Origin: an uncultured cyanobacterium
Lineage (GTDB): Bacteria > Cyanobacteriota > Cyanobacteriia > Cyanobacteriales > FACHB-T130
Assembly: GCA_936920195.1 (NCBI GenBank)
Contig: CAKZHE010000066.1
Span: 1 to 37,904, forward strand
Length of the DNA: 37,904 nt
Direction: 5' to 3'
Part shown: one piece after another, positions 15,245 through 23,886 of the stretch
Numbering within the stretch: the stretch's first letter is position 1
Layout: every line of letters begins with the position of its first letter
The notes under the pieces: model-generated
Databases searched by the model: none
What the model was told of the DNA's origin: nothing
What the model saw: only the letters and a program-made list of their open reading frames with translations
Translations under genes and position numbers: made by a program

Positions 15245-17005
15245 CTAGTTCCTCCCACCCGCCGCACCAGAATAAACTAACCCCCGTTGGGTATCCAAAG
15301 TCACAATTGCCCCTTCCCGAATAATTCGGGTAGCATTCTTCACCCCCACAATTACAGGCACACCCAAACGCAACCCAATCACCGCTGCATGACTGGTGAG
15401 ACTTTCCTCTTCCGTAATGATTCCCGCTGCCTTGCGAATGGCATCGACAAAATCAGCATTGGTACTAGGCGCAACTAGAATCTCTCCCGCGTTAAAATTC
15501 CCCGCTTGCATCCCATTTCGTAACACCCGCGCTCTGCCGCTAATGGAACCTTGTCCAATCCCAATCCCCTTACCGAGAACAGCAGTTACCACCTCCACCT
15601 TAATCAAATCCGTCGAACCAGAAACCCCTTGCAGCGTTCCCGCCGTCATCACCACTAAATCCCCTTCCCATAACATCTGCTTTTCCAGCGCCACATTAAT
15701 CGCCGCTTGGAAAGTTTGACCAGTAGAGGGTAAATCTAGCACCAACAAAGGTTGCACGCCCCAAACCAACTGCATTTGTCTAGCCACATCTACGTGGGGA
15801 GTCACCGCCAAAATCGGATTGTGGGGGCGGAATTTGGATACATTGCGAGCCGTTGCCCCAGACTTAGTAAGAGTCAAAATTGCTGCCGCATCCAGTTGTC
15901 CGGCAATTTGCCCCACCGCCTGACTGATAGCATTGGTAATTGACCGCCGCGTATCATCAAAATTATTCTTTTGCTGTTCCTTCTCAGTCCGGATAGCAAT
16001 TCGCGCCATCGTTGCCACCGCTTCCACCGGGAATTTACCCACCGCAGTTTCATTGGACAGCATGACAGCATCAGTGCCATCGAAAATGGCATTAGCCACG
16101 TCCGAAATTTCGGCTCTGGTGGGGCGCGGATTGTTCACCATACTATCCAGCATTTGGGTGGCAGTAATTACCGGAATCCCCAACCGATTTGCGGTGGCAA
16201 TTAAGCGCTTTTGGAGGATGGGAACGTCTTCTGCTGGCAGTTCCACCCCCAAATCACCTCTAGCAACCATTACGCCATCGCAGAGAGACAGAATTGCCTC
16301 CATTTCTTGAATGGCTTCGTGCTTTTCAATTTTGGCAATCACTGGGACTAACTTGCCTGTGCTGGAAATTAGCTCTTTGATTTCCAGCACATCTTGGGGA
16401 TTGCGGACAAAACTCAAAGCTACCCAATCCACACCTTGGTCTAAACCAAACATTAAATCCCGACGGTCTTTATCTGTCATCGCCTTGATGGACAGATAAA
16501 CGCCGGGAAAATTCACGCCCTTATTGTTGGACAACACGCCGCCAACTACTACGCGGCAATGTAATTGCCGTGCCGCCTTGTCCACTTCCTCCACTTGCAT
16601 TTCCACCTTACCGTCATCAAGCAAGATGGTGGCATTGGCAGGAACTTCATCCGCTAGGGGTTCATAGGTAACGGAACTGATTTCGATTGTACCGACAACT
16701 GGGTGACTGGTGAGCGTGAAGCGATCGCCCTTTTTCAGTTCAATTGACCCATGTTCAAACCGCCCCAAGCGAATTTTTGGACCCTGTAAGTCCTGTAAAA
16801 TCCCTACGGGTTGATTTAGCTCAAAAGCAGTTTGGCGAATCAGGCGAATACTGCGAAGATGGTCTTCGTGAGAGCCGTGGGAAAAGTTGAGACGGAGAGT
16901 AGTCGCCCCCGCTTCAATTAAGGCGCGTAGCACGTCTGGCTGGCTAGTCGCAGGGCCAATGGTGGCAACAATCTTTGTCCGACGCTGGGAATCTCGCAAT
17001 TGCAT
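15245..17005 (-). CDS. pyk: Pyruvate kinase with C-terminal PEP-utilising domain
   Basis: Pyruvate kinase transfers phosphate from phosphoenolpyruvate to ADP in glycolysis. From the ATG at 17005 the protein has 586 aa; a GTG at 17041 would add 12. The barrel domain starts RRTKIVATIGPATSQPDVLR and includes TTLRLNFSHGSHEDH, VPVIAKIEKHEAIQEMEAIL, the signature VMVARGDLGVELPAEDVPIL and ITATQMLDSMVNNPRPTRAE. After the allosteric C domain comes an extra ~100-residue mobile domain (GSISGRARVLRNGMQAG; GIITEEESLTSHAAVIGLRL) like that of PEP synthase and PPDK. This fusion is common in cyanobacteria and bacilli. The gene stands alone. Confidence 0.97.
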   Translation of the reverse strand: MQLRDSQRRTKIVATIGPATSQPDVLRALIEAGATTLRLNFSHGSHEDHLRSIRLIRQTAFELNQPVGILQDLQGPKIRLGRFEHGSIELKKGDRFTLTSHPVVGTIEISSVTYEPLADEVPANATILLDDGKVEMQVEEVDKAARQLHCRVVVGGVLSNNKGVNFPGVYLSIKAMTDKDRRDLMFGLDQGVDWVALSFVRNPQDVLEIKELISSTGKLVPVIAKIEKHEAIQEMEAILSLCDGVMVARGDLGVELPAEDVPILQKRLIATANRLGIPVITATQMLDSMVNNPRPTRAEISDVANAIFDGTDAVMLSNETAVGKFPVEAVATMARIAIRTEKEQQKNNFDDTRRSITNAISQAVGQIAGQLDAAAILTLTKSGATARNVSKFRPHNPILAVTPHVDVARQMQLVWGVQPLLVLDLPSTGQTFQAAINVALEKQMLWEGDLVVMTAGTLQGVSGSTDLIKVEVVTAVLGKGIGIGQGSISGRARVLRNGMQAGNFNAGEILVAPSTNADFVDAIRKAAGIITEEESLTSHAAVIGLRLGVPVIVGVKNATRIIREGAIVTLDTQRGLVYSGAAGGRN

Positions 17006-17128
17006 GGAAGAAAATCCGATGGGATAGCTGGCAGGTAGCACAGATTGCCTAGGGTGTTTGCTGGCACAGCAGGCAAATGGGATAGTACCACATCCCGATT
17101 AGCAGCGATCTGTCTATACTGATATTTT

Positions 17129-17611
17129 TCACTTTTTGATTTCCACCGCCGGAGGGTTAGTCCTGCCATCGGGTAAAGTGGCTCCCTGCATATTAGCTCC
17201 CCCAAAATCTACGCTTTCCCTGGCTTTGGCTCCGTACAAGCTGGCATTTTGCAGATTGGCAAACTGAAAATTCGCCCCGCTGAGATTGGCTCCAATCAGC
17301 AACGCACTGGTTAAATTAGTTTGGATCAGTTGGGCGCGAGTTAAATTAGCCCCAATCAAAATTGTTCCCGTCAAATCGGCTCCGCTCAAATCTGCCCCTG
17401 TCAAGTTAGCATCGCTCAAGTCATATTTGCTTAAGTCAAATCCTCTCAAGTCGCAATTCTGGCATTCTTTAGCGGTAAGTAATCTTTCCAGATTGGGGTT
17501 GGTTTGGGCTGGAGTCGCCGTTGCCCACCCTAGGGGCGAGCAGCAAGCTAACACAGCGAGCAATTTAGCCCACTTGCGCTGATTGGCTGGAATGGTCAAG
17601 CTATTCTTCAC
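17129..17611 (-). CDS. Secreted pentapeptide-repeat protein
   Basis: This 160-aa protein should be exported: a hydrophobic stretch (LLAVLACCSPLGWATATPAQ) follows the N-terminus. The segment LTAKECQNCDLRGFDLSKYD opens with a CxxC. About 13 A(D/N)LxG-type pentapeptides follow (DANLTGADLSGADLTGTILI), which should build a right-handed quadrilateral beta-helix. The start is a GTG that lies inside the end of the upstream O-antigen-ligase-like gene (11-nt overlap), implying translational coupling. The same CxxCDLRG opening recurs in the larger pentapeptide protein at 21778-22674. Function is unknown; a structural or binding role in the envelope is likely. Confidence 0.85.
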   Translation of the reverse strand: MKNSLTIPANQRKWAKLLAVLACCSPLGWATATPAQTNPNLERLLTAKECQNCDLRGFDLSKYDLSDANLTGADLSGADLTGTILIGANLTRAQLIQTNLTSALLIGANLSGANFQFANLQNASLYGAKARESVDFGGANMQGATLPDGRTNPPAVEIKK

Positions 17612-18941
17612 TTAATGACTCCTGAAGACCATTACTAAATAAGGTAACATCGGAAGCGCGATCGCCCAACATATTATTCTTCTCTTGTGCCATTGCCAAG
17701 CTCAAACTCCACCAAATTAAATGACTGTATTGAGCGCATTCAAACCAAGTTAGTCCAAATACCAAATAAGCAATTGTTACCGCTTCTACTTCTCGGAATG
17801 GAGATAAAATTGTTTGCCAGCAATAAAAACCTAAAAGCAGAGTATAAGCAACCATCCCCAGCCACCCCACTGACAGCAATACATCCAGAAACAAGTTATG
17901 GGCTTTATTAGAAATTAGGGCTTGTTTCCGGCGTTCGCCTTCAACATTCATATAAGTAAAAGTCAAGTCGTTAAGATTGACAATTGTAGGCGGATTCTCC
18001 TGGTTCAAAATATGTGGGTAAGCAATGCCAAACCCATCAAAACCCCATCCCCATAAAGGTCGTTCTTGAATGCCTCTGACTGCTAATTCCCACAAATATA
18101 CCCGGTCAGAAGTTATCTGCTTGATTAATGGTAAATTGGCAATCTTTTTAGGGCTGCTTAACAAGACAATTATCGCCAAGCCAATTGCTGCTATAATGCT
18201 GATTATTTTAGGATATTTTGGGCTGAATAAATAGGCGATCGCCACTCCCACCGCTAAAATAATTGCTCTCGTTTTTGTCAGCAGTAGCGCTGGCACAATT
18301 AGACCGCCAATTAGCACCAATGTCCGCATTTTTAACCACCGTTGGCGGTAGCCAATTATCCCAAGTAATAGAGCCATACTTAAAACAATCCCTGCATGAC
18401 CCCGATGGGAATATAATCCAATTGGTTGATGGTCTTGAAAAATACTACTGACTAAAATATTATCTTTTAACAATTGTCCTGTAGTCGCTGTATAATCAAT
18501 CCGCCAATTTATTACCTGGGGAAAAATACTAGCCGCTAGCACCGCTCCCCCAATCAGAATCCCCTTGAATTGCGCTCTGGCTAATTGGGGATAAAGTTGT
18601 AATAGTAAGGAATTGCTGAGGGTAAAAACTGCCACTACCAACCAATACAGCCAGCCATCCCCCATTTCTTCCTGCCCTAAAAAAGATCGCCCAGGAAAAG
18701 GGCTATTAAAACTAGCGAGCAAACCAATTCCTAAGAATATTTGCCACAACCAACAGCTAATCCGCCAAGAGCGAGTTAGTCGAAAATTATCTGGCAGGGG
18801 GAACAAGGCAAGTAAATTTGTCACGCACAGCAGTAAGAGGATAAAAAATTTTGGTTGCGTCCAAATTTGTCCTCGACTAGCACCCCAAGGATTGATGAGA
18901 ATTATGCTTAGAGCTAGCAGCCAAGTATATAGTTGTTCCAC
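17601..18941 (-). CDS. O-antigen ligase / Wzy-like membrane protein
   Basis: This is a 446-aa polytopic inner-membrane protein with about ten to twelve hydrophobic segments, of the Wzy_C (WaaL/Wzy) superfamily that links or polymerises surface glycans on lipid carriers. The large periplasmic loop has the family pattern SDRVYLWELAVRGIQERPLW then GWGFDGFGIAYPH, and a histidine in SNKAHNLFLDVLLSVGWLG. The start is GTG (18939-18941), two bases after the PEP-CTERM stop, with GGAG upstream. It is embedded between an exported PEP-CTERM protein and an exported pentapeptide protein. That makes a role in surface-protein or exopolysaccharide glycan assembly likely. The precise substrate is unknown. Confidence 0.85.
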   Translation of the reverse strand: MEQLYTWLLALSIILINPWGASRGQIWTQPKFFILLLLCVTNLLALFPLPDNFRLTRSWRISCWLWQIFLGIGLLASFNSPFPGRSFLGQEEMGDGWLYWLVVAVFTLSNSLLLQLYPQLARAQFKGILIGGAVLAASIFPQVINWRIDYTATTGQLLKDNILVSSIFQDHQPIGLYSHRGHAGIVLSMALLLGIIGYRQRWLKMRTLVLIGGLIVPALLLTKTRAIILAVGVAIAYLFSPKYPKIISIIAAIGLAIIVLLSSPKKIANLPLIKQITSDRVYLWELAVRGIQERPLWGWGFDGFGIAYPHILNQENPPTIVNLNDLTFTYMNVEGERRKQALISNKAHNLFLDVLLSVGWLGMVAYTLLLGFYCWQTILSPFREVEAVTIAYLVFGLTWFECAQYSHLIWWSLSLAMAQEKNNMLGDRASDVTLFSNGLQESLSEE

Positions 18942-18943
18942 CC

Positions 18944-20611
18944 CTATTTATTTCTCCAGATTTTCATTCCTTGCCAGCAAGTAGTTGCGAGCAACCCGAT
19001 TAATCCTAACCAAGATGTCGGCTCTGGGACTTTTCTTGGTACTTCCGGTTCTATAGGACGCATTTTAAAACTGCCAATTCTATCATCAAATGCTAGTTGG
19101 ATGGGAAAAGCAGTTTCGGGAGTATTCCCAATTAGGCTGTCAATATCAGTAATTTTAAAATTAGGGACTCCTGCCCCTAGCAAGGAAACAAAATCTAGGC
19201 TATCTCCAGGAGAAAATTCTCCTAAAATTTGGTCGCCGACTGAGACTGTATAGTGATGGTCTAGACCTGTAGGGAAATCTAAGATTTCTGTGAACAATGT
19301 GCCGTCTAAAGCTTCAAATTCAAAGCCGTTACTCGCAGGAGGATCGTACCAACGACAGCTACGAACATTATTAAATACTTGCCAACTTCCCTCTTTTGCG
19401 TTTGGAAGGATAGGATTATTTTGCATTCGACCTTGATTTTCAGGAATAAATCCAGCCCCTCCACTACCCCCAGTCACAAACAAATTATCTGTGGGAGGTT
19501 CGCTTTGGTCGTACAGTTCAATATGAAGTTCGTAATTACCTCGGTCTTCGCCACGACGACCCCCATTAGCAGCAAAGACATTTAAATTGATCCTGCCATT
19601 ACTAGGGACAATACCCATCAGTGCAGAAGCAAAGCCATCTCCCAATGTACTACTGTTATCATCGCTCATAAAACCAGGGTTGTTAGAGGTTAAGTAGGTG
19701 TTTGGATTGCATCGATTTCCGGGTATGTCGTTATCAATCTTGGCAGTGAATTTTTTTCCTGGAGTCAGTCCTGTCAGATTGAAGCTATCTACTTCAGTAC
19801 CAGAGGATAGGCCGTCGGAGAAATAATAATAGGAACAGTCATCGCTACTGCTAATACTTTTGGCTGGACAAGAGTCGTCGCGACGGCGCTTTGTTTGGTT
19901 TCTCCAACCCCACGAGATCCCATCATAAATCATGACAGTTTTATTTCCAAGTTCTCGAACCAGGAAGAGTTCGGCATTCCAGTAATGGCCTTCCTCGGGA
20001 TCGGATCTGTATGACCTGTCAAAAAAATCGGGGCGATAAAAATTGGATTGATATTCTGTCGGCCAATAGTATGGCGTGTCTGTTCTATCTTTAATATCTA
20101 TAATGTTCTCGTTCAGACCATGTATTTCTTTTGCGCCAGAATGATTGCTCACAACTCGCTGAATCCAATTAAGACGATCTGGAAACTGAGGGTCTCCTTC
20201 TCCTGGGACGAAATCCAGAGAAAGCAGCGCACCAACTCCACTCTTGATACCATAAACTGTAGGAGATCCACAGTCAGTATCTATACCACAAGCATAATAT
20301 TGCTTGATTCTAAACTCGCCTGTTAGACTTCGGTTGCCTTCTCTAGGTGGCGCGGTCAGAAATCTCCAGTCTGGAAATTCCTCTTCTAATAGGCTTTTCA
20401 AGCCAGGTGTCCCGCCTCGTTGAAGGACTCTGAAATCCTTTACCCATGAGTAGCCTTCTCTATTTCCAATTCTATATGGAACTTTGTCAAAGTTGATGTA
20501 GCTACTTGGATCTGTGTCATAAGTAATATAGACAGCATGGCTAGACCGAGCGTTGAATAAAGCTAAAGACGTTCCTACCAGCACGGCAATAAAATATTGT
20601 CTTGATTGCAT
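18944..20611 (-). CDS. PEP-CTERM sorting-domain protein
   Basis: This is a 555-aa exported protein. The N-terminal signal peptide is MQSRQYFIAVLVGTSLALFN, cut near SSHA. The C-terminus carries the tripartite sorting signal: VPEP (528-531), the hydrophobic helix TSWLGLIGLLATTCWQGM, and the basic tail KIWRNK. Exosortase would cut there; none lies in this window. The body is rich in Tyr, Asp and Gly and shows no named domain that I recognise. Paired cysteines (CGIDTDCGSP, DSCPAKSISSSDDCS) may form disulfides. AGGAG lies seven bases before the ATG. It is the second gene of a four-gene minus-strand cluster ahead of the Wzy-like protein. Confidence 0.88.
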   Translation of the reverse strand: MQSRQYFIAVLVGTSLALFNARSSHAVYITYDTDPSSYINFDKVPYRIGNREGYSWVKDFRVLQRGGTPGLKSLLEEEFPDWRFLTAPPREGNRSLTGEFRIKQYYACGIDTDCGSPTVYGIKSGVGALLSLDFVPGEGDPQFPDRLNWIQRVVSNHSGAKEIHGLNENIIDIKDRTDTPYYWPTEYQSNFYRPDFFDRSYRSDPEEGHYWNAELFLVRELGNKTVMIYDGISWGWRNQTKRRRDDSCPAKSISSSDDCSYYYFSDGLSSGTEVDSFNLTGLTPGKKFTAKIDNDIPGNRCNPNTYLTSNNPGFMSDDNSSTLGDGFASALMGIVPSNGRINLNVFAANGGRRGEDRGNYELHIELYDQSEPPTDNLFVTGGSGGAGFIPENQGRMQNNPILPNAKEGSWQVFNNVRSCRWYDPPASNGFEFEALDGTLFTEILDFPTGLDHHYTVSVGDQILGEFSPGDSLDFVSLLGAGVPNFKITDIDSLIGNTPETAFPIQLAFDDRIGSFKMRPIEPEVPRKVPEPTSWLGLIGLLATTCWQGMKIWRNK

Positions 20612-20700
20612 TTTTATCTCCTTGGTACAGTGATTTATCCGAAAAAGACCGTCTTATCTGGATTCTAAATAAATCGAAATTATGACTGAGTTTGAGTTCG

Positions 20701-21429
20701 CTACTGGACGAGGTTAAACTCAAGAGGAGATGTAACAATTTCGCCTACCCAAACATCTTCTATTTTGATAGGTTTAGATGGTAAATGATCGTGTCTTAAT
20801 GTCTTTGGCCTTAGCATAAAAGACGGATTATCTCCCCAACTAGCTTGCTCCCAGTCAGGATAAGGATTTTCATATATGACATGAATTGAGTATGTGCCAG
20901 CCCCTTCAAACTTGCCATACCACCAATGGACAGCATCTTTTCTCGTAAATGGAAACTTCAGTTCATTTCTAATCCATTCAAAACATCCTTCCACTAAGAA
21001 AGTCACGCTTTCTCCAGGTATCAGTAATTTAAAATCAGAGGATTCTGGGGAGCCAGCTGTGTTAGCCAGAGGTCCAGACTCTGGAACTTTTTGTTGGTTT
21101 GCTTGTCGGAATTGTGGGCGGACTGCGAAGAGTAAAAAATAACGAGGATTAGCTGTCTGGTTAGTAATCTGAATGCCAAACTGAACTTGAGTTTTAGCAC
21201 CCTCCTGTTTAGGAGGAATTCGGATTACGCGCTCCGGCATCACCGTTCTAAATTGAATGCCATCCACTTCAAGTACATCGCTGTCGTTTAATTCAAAAGA
21301 TGTCATGTTGGCTCCCCCCTCAATTTGTCGGTCTTGATACACCATGACATTTCTCGGTACATGGCTCAATGCCATTGTCGCCAAAAATCCTAGAATTGCA
21401 GCTAAAACTATCGCCAAGAATTTACCCAT
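20701..21429 (-). CDS. Secreted or membrane-anchored hypothetical protein
   Basis: No family is recognised for this 242-aa product. The N-terminus (MGKFLAIVLAAILGFLATMA) is a signal peptide or a single membrane anchor. The rest is predicted beta-rich, with ITNQTANPRYFLLFAVRPQF and LLIPGESVTFLVEGCFEWIR. These resemble the sandwich folds of exported adaptor domains, but this is only an impression. It is the first gene of the minus-strand cluster leading to the PEP-CTERM protein (89 bp downstream), so it may be part of the same surface system. Confidence 0.7.
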   Translation of the reverse strand: MGKFLAIVLAAILGFLATMALSHVPRNVMVYQDRQIEGGANMTSFELNDSDVLEVDGIQFRTVMPERVIRIPPKQEGAKTQVQFGIQITNQTANPRYFLLFAVRPQFRQANQQKVPESGPLANTAGSPESSDFKLLIPGESVTFLVEGCFEWIRNELKFPFTRKDAVHWWYGKFEGAGTYSIHVIYENPYPDWEQASWGDNPSFMLRPKTLRHDHLPSKPIKIEDVWVGEIVTSPLEFNLVQ

Positions 21430-21777
21430 GAGTAATTTCTCGCCCTGAGTAACGTTATTAAAAATGTTTTTTTTCCTAGTGATTTATCCTAGGCAAGTTA
21501 TTTTTTTGATTAGTATGCCATATTATATTATACCGGAGCCTGCACTCTTATGAATGTTAAGTAAAGCACAAAATCTTGCTTAATTTAAAAAATCTGATGA
21601 ATATTTATTATTAATGTTTAAGAAACTGTAGTTCGCTGAGAACCAAATGCCCCTAAAGAACCCAAGATATAGCCGAATTGAAACCATGGTTGAAATTTAC
21701 TTGATTGCGTGCCGGATCAGGCTAAACTCAATAAAAGTTATGGCTATATTTGCCACCCCACCTAAGATGCACAGGAA
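21430..21777. other. Intergenic region with no identified feature
   Basis: These 348 bp are AT-rich between two minus-strand genes. I see no ORF with coding character, no RNA gene and no repeat related to the others in the window. It should contain the promoter for the surface-protein cluster, but no convincing -35/-10 pair stands out. Confidence 0.5.
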
Positions 21778-22674
21778 TTAGGGAAAAGGTCGCTCGCAAC
21801 CGTATTTTTTGCCATCAGGAGCGATCGCATCGCAAAAAGTTGCCCCAGTGAGGATAGTATTTTCTAAGTTGGCTCCTTTGAGATTGGTTTTAGTCAGATT
21901 GGCATTGGTCAAGTCAGCTAGTTTGAAATTAACTCCACTCAAATCGGCTTCGCTGAAATCGGCATTTTCCATATAAGTTTGTTGCAAATCTGTTCCTCGA
22001 AGACTAGCACTTCTAAAGTTACTATTTTTTAAACTGGCACGACGGAGATTTGCCCCATTGAGATTTGCTCCTCGGAAATTGACATCGCGCAGGTTAGCGC
22101 TGTTGAGACTAGCTCCGTGTAAATCCGCATTGGTGAGATCCGATCCCACGAGATAAGACATACTCAAGTTTGCCCCAGTTAAGTCTGCACCATTCAAGTC
22201 AGCTTTTTCTAGATAAACATTAATTAGATTGGTACTTCGCAGATTGGCTTTTTCTAAATTGGCATTCTGGAAATTGGCTTGTAAAATATTGGCATAGCCA
22301 AAGTTTGCCGCACTGAGATTGGCATTTTTAAATTCAGCCGAATTCAGGTTGGAACTGCTGAAGTTAGTATTTTTTAATTGGGCATTGTTGAAACTTGCAC
22401 CAATTAAATCTGCTCCTCGGAGATCTGCTCCTTCCAGATTGGCATTATTCAAGTCTGCCTGACTGAGATCTGCACCGCGAAGATCTGCCCCGCGCAAGTT
22501 GGCATGGGTAAAACTAAATCTTAATCCTCTCAGATTAGCGCCTCTGAGGTCGCATTGGGAGCATTCGCCAGTTTCCCGCAATTGTCTCAGATGGGTGGGA
22601 TTTTCGGCACGGCTAGGGGCGGCTAGGCAGGAAAGAGCGAGCAAAGTGGCAATTACTACTGAGTGGCAGCGCAT
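21778..22674 (-). CDS. Large secreted pentapeptide-repeat protein
   Basis: From the ATG at 22674 this is a 298-aa exported protein with signal peptide MRCHSVVIATLLALSCLAAP (cut near SRAE). An ATG at 22725 and a TTG at 22743 extend the frame but would bury the signal. LRETGECSQCDLRGANLRGL gives a CxxC followed by about 45 consecutive A(N/D)LxG pentapeptides, which form a long right-handed beta-helix. It ends GATFCDAIAPDGKKYGCERP with two further cysteines, perhaps a disulfide cap. It shares the CxxCDLRG opening with the smaller protein at 17129-17611. Its function is not known. Confidence 0.85.
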   Translation of the reverse strand: MRCHSVVIATLLALSCLAAPSRAENPTHLRQLRETGECSQCDLRGANLRGLRFSFTHANLRGADLRGADLSQADLNNANLEGADLRGADLIGASFNNAQLKNTNFSSSNLNSAEFKNANLSAANFGYANILQANFQNANLEKANLRSTNLINVYLEKADLNGADLTGANLSMSYLVGSDLTNADLHGASLNSANLRDVNFRGANLNGANLRRASLKNSNFRSASLRGTDLQQTYMENADFSEADLSGVNFKLADLTNANLTKTNLKGANLENTILTGATFCDAIAPDGKKYGCERPFP

Positions 22675-22834
22675 AGCAGTGGGGAGAGTTTGAGGCTTGA
22701 TTACCCAAAATCTAACATCTCCCATCCCGAATTGGTTGGTCAAGGCGCTGTTACCAAAATTGTTACTGCCGAGGGTTTAGCTGTCGGTTGTTTTTAATAT
22801 AGCGATATGCGCTCCGAAACGCACACGCACAAAC

Positions 22835-22870
22835 AAACCGTGGTTGACTCCCACGGTTTTTTATTTTTAA
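22835..22870. terminator. Bidirectional rho-independent terminator
   Basis: CCGTGG-TTGACTC-CCACGG is a 6-bp GC-rich stem followed by TTTTTTATTTTT on the plus strand, and by TTTGTTTG on the minus strand. It ends the minus-strand gene at 22877. The better U-tract faces the plus strand, where no gene precedes it. Confidence 0.75.
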
Positions 22871-22876
22871 AGCTTT

Positions 22877-23248
22877 TTATTCATGGATTTCTTTGACTAT
22901 TTCCTGTAACCTGCCATGTTGTACTGCGTCGATTAGGTGGGTAATGATGTGTTCTTCGGCTTCAATCAAAGTTTTTCCTAGAGGAGAAAGGGCTTCAACT
23001 TCGGCGATCGCTCGTTGTTTATCTATTACTCCTGCTCCCCTCACTCCCAATTTTACCTCTGGTTCGCGACGAATTCTTTCAGCGGTGATTTTTGCTTTCT
23101 GACTAGAGGACAGACTTGAGAAGGATAGACAACTATTTTCTCCTCTGGTTTTGGCAAGTAGATAGTCCCGAAGACTTACTATTTCACCATTTATATCGAA
23201 GCTCACAGGTAATTGTAATTCTTGAGCTAGAGCCTTTGGTATGGTCAT
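22877..23248 (-). CDS. Small hypothetical protein, second gene of a coupled pair
   Basis: I do not recognise the family of this 123-aa protein. It begins MTIPKALAQELQLPVSFDIN and is mainly helical and charged, with AEVEALSPLGKTLIEAEEHI in the middle and a helical end (THLIDAVQHGRLQEIVKEIH). No signal peptide or membrane segment is seen. Its ATG overlaps the TGA of the preceding small gene (ATGA), so translation was coupled. That upstream gene now has a premature stop. A toxin-antitoxin-like or protein-complex pair is possible but unsupported. A terminator follows 7 bp downstream. Confidence 0.6.
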   Translation of the reverse strand: MTIPKALAQELQLPVSFDINGEIVSLRDYLLAKTRGENSCLSFSSLSSSQKAKITAERIRREPEVKLGVRGAGVIDKQRAIAEVEALSPLGKTLIEAEEHIITHLIDAVQHGRLQEIVKEIHE

Positions 23249-23496
23249 GGTTTCATGCCTCCTATTTTAGCGTCACCGTGAACGGCTTTGACTTGAGGTT
23301 GATTAGACATTAGTTGCTCTGGCTCTAATTCGCCTGAAACTCGAATAACGTATAGATTCTTTTTGGAGCTAATGTTAATTACTCCGTATTCCTCGTCAAT
23401 TTGCAAATTTGCTAATTATGGCAACTCTTTGACATATTCTAAAGAAATTTGATCGGAGGTTAGTTCTAAGGTGACTAGGTATCTGTTGATATTCAT
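23245..23496 (-). pseudogene. Small hypothetical gene with one premature stop
   Basis: The minus strand reads MNINRYLVTLELTSDQISLE then YVKELP, a TAA at 23416-23418 (codon 27), and continues in frame LANLQIDEEYGVINISSKKN, LYVIRVSGELEPEQLMSNQP and QVKAVHGDAKIGGMKP. It ends in a TGA that overlaps the ATG of the next gene. The frame is otherwise intact over 83 codons and protein-like on both sides of the stop. A single change from GAA (Glu) or a similar codon would explain it. No family is recognised. The alternative is a true 26-residue peptide. Confidence 0.7.
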
Positions 23497-23547
23497 GGCA
23501 GTTGATTGTTTGCTAGAACTTTGTTAAAATTATACTATCATACCATG

Positions 23548-23772
23548 TTAAAAAACCTTTTTGCAAACTAACAAAGTAATGCCTTCCATGCCTAGGACGA
23601 TTACTTGTTCTCCCCGTTGGCAAACAGTTTGAGAATCACCATGAAAGCGTGCAGGCCATGAGGTTGCTTGCCATTGCACTCTTCCGGGTTGATCGGCGGC
23701 GATCGCCTTTTCCACAATCCCACCTTTGACAGGTTGGGGAAAAATTTTGATTTCAGCATCAAAGAAGTTCAT
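23548..23772 (-). CDS. NfeD-like OB-fold protein
   Basis: This short (74 aa) soluble protein resembles the C-terminal OB-fold domain of NfeD. It has GRVQWQATSWPARFHGD (the usual G-x-V-x-W-x-G-x-x-W-x-A pattern), then QRGEQVIVLGMEGITLLVCK, the closing strand motif V-x-V-x-G-x-x-G-x-x-L-x-V. NfeD proteins work with SPFH/stomatin-type membrane proteins and, in full-length forms, carry a protease and membrane helices that are absent here. Stand-alone NfeD-OB proteins of this size are common in cyanobacteria. No SPFH gene is adjacent, so its partner is unknown. Confidence 0.8.
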   Translation of the reverse strand: MNFFDAEIKIFPQPVKGGIVEKAIAADQPGRVQWQATSWPARFHGDSQTVCQRGEQVIVLGMEGITLLVCKKVF

Positions 23773-23886
23773 AAGTCTTCTCTCTTTGGTTAAGTAAGGT
23801 TTGAGTGATGAAGAGCGATCGCACTTAGAAGAATAGGCGATCGCCTTTGGGTTAACGGTAGGTTATCTCTAAGGGGGAGAATTTTT

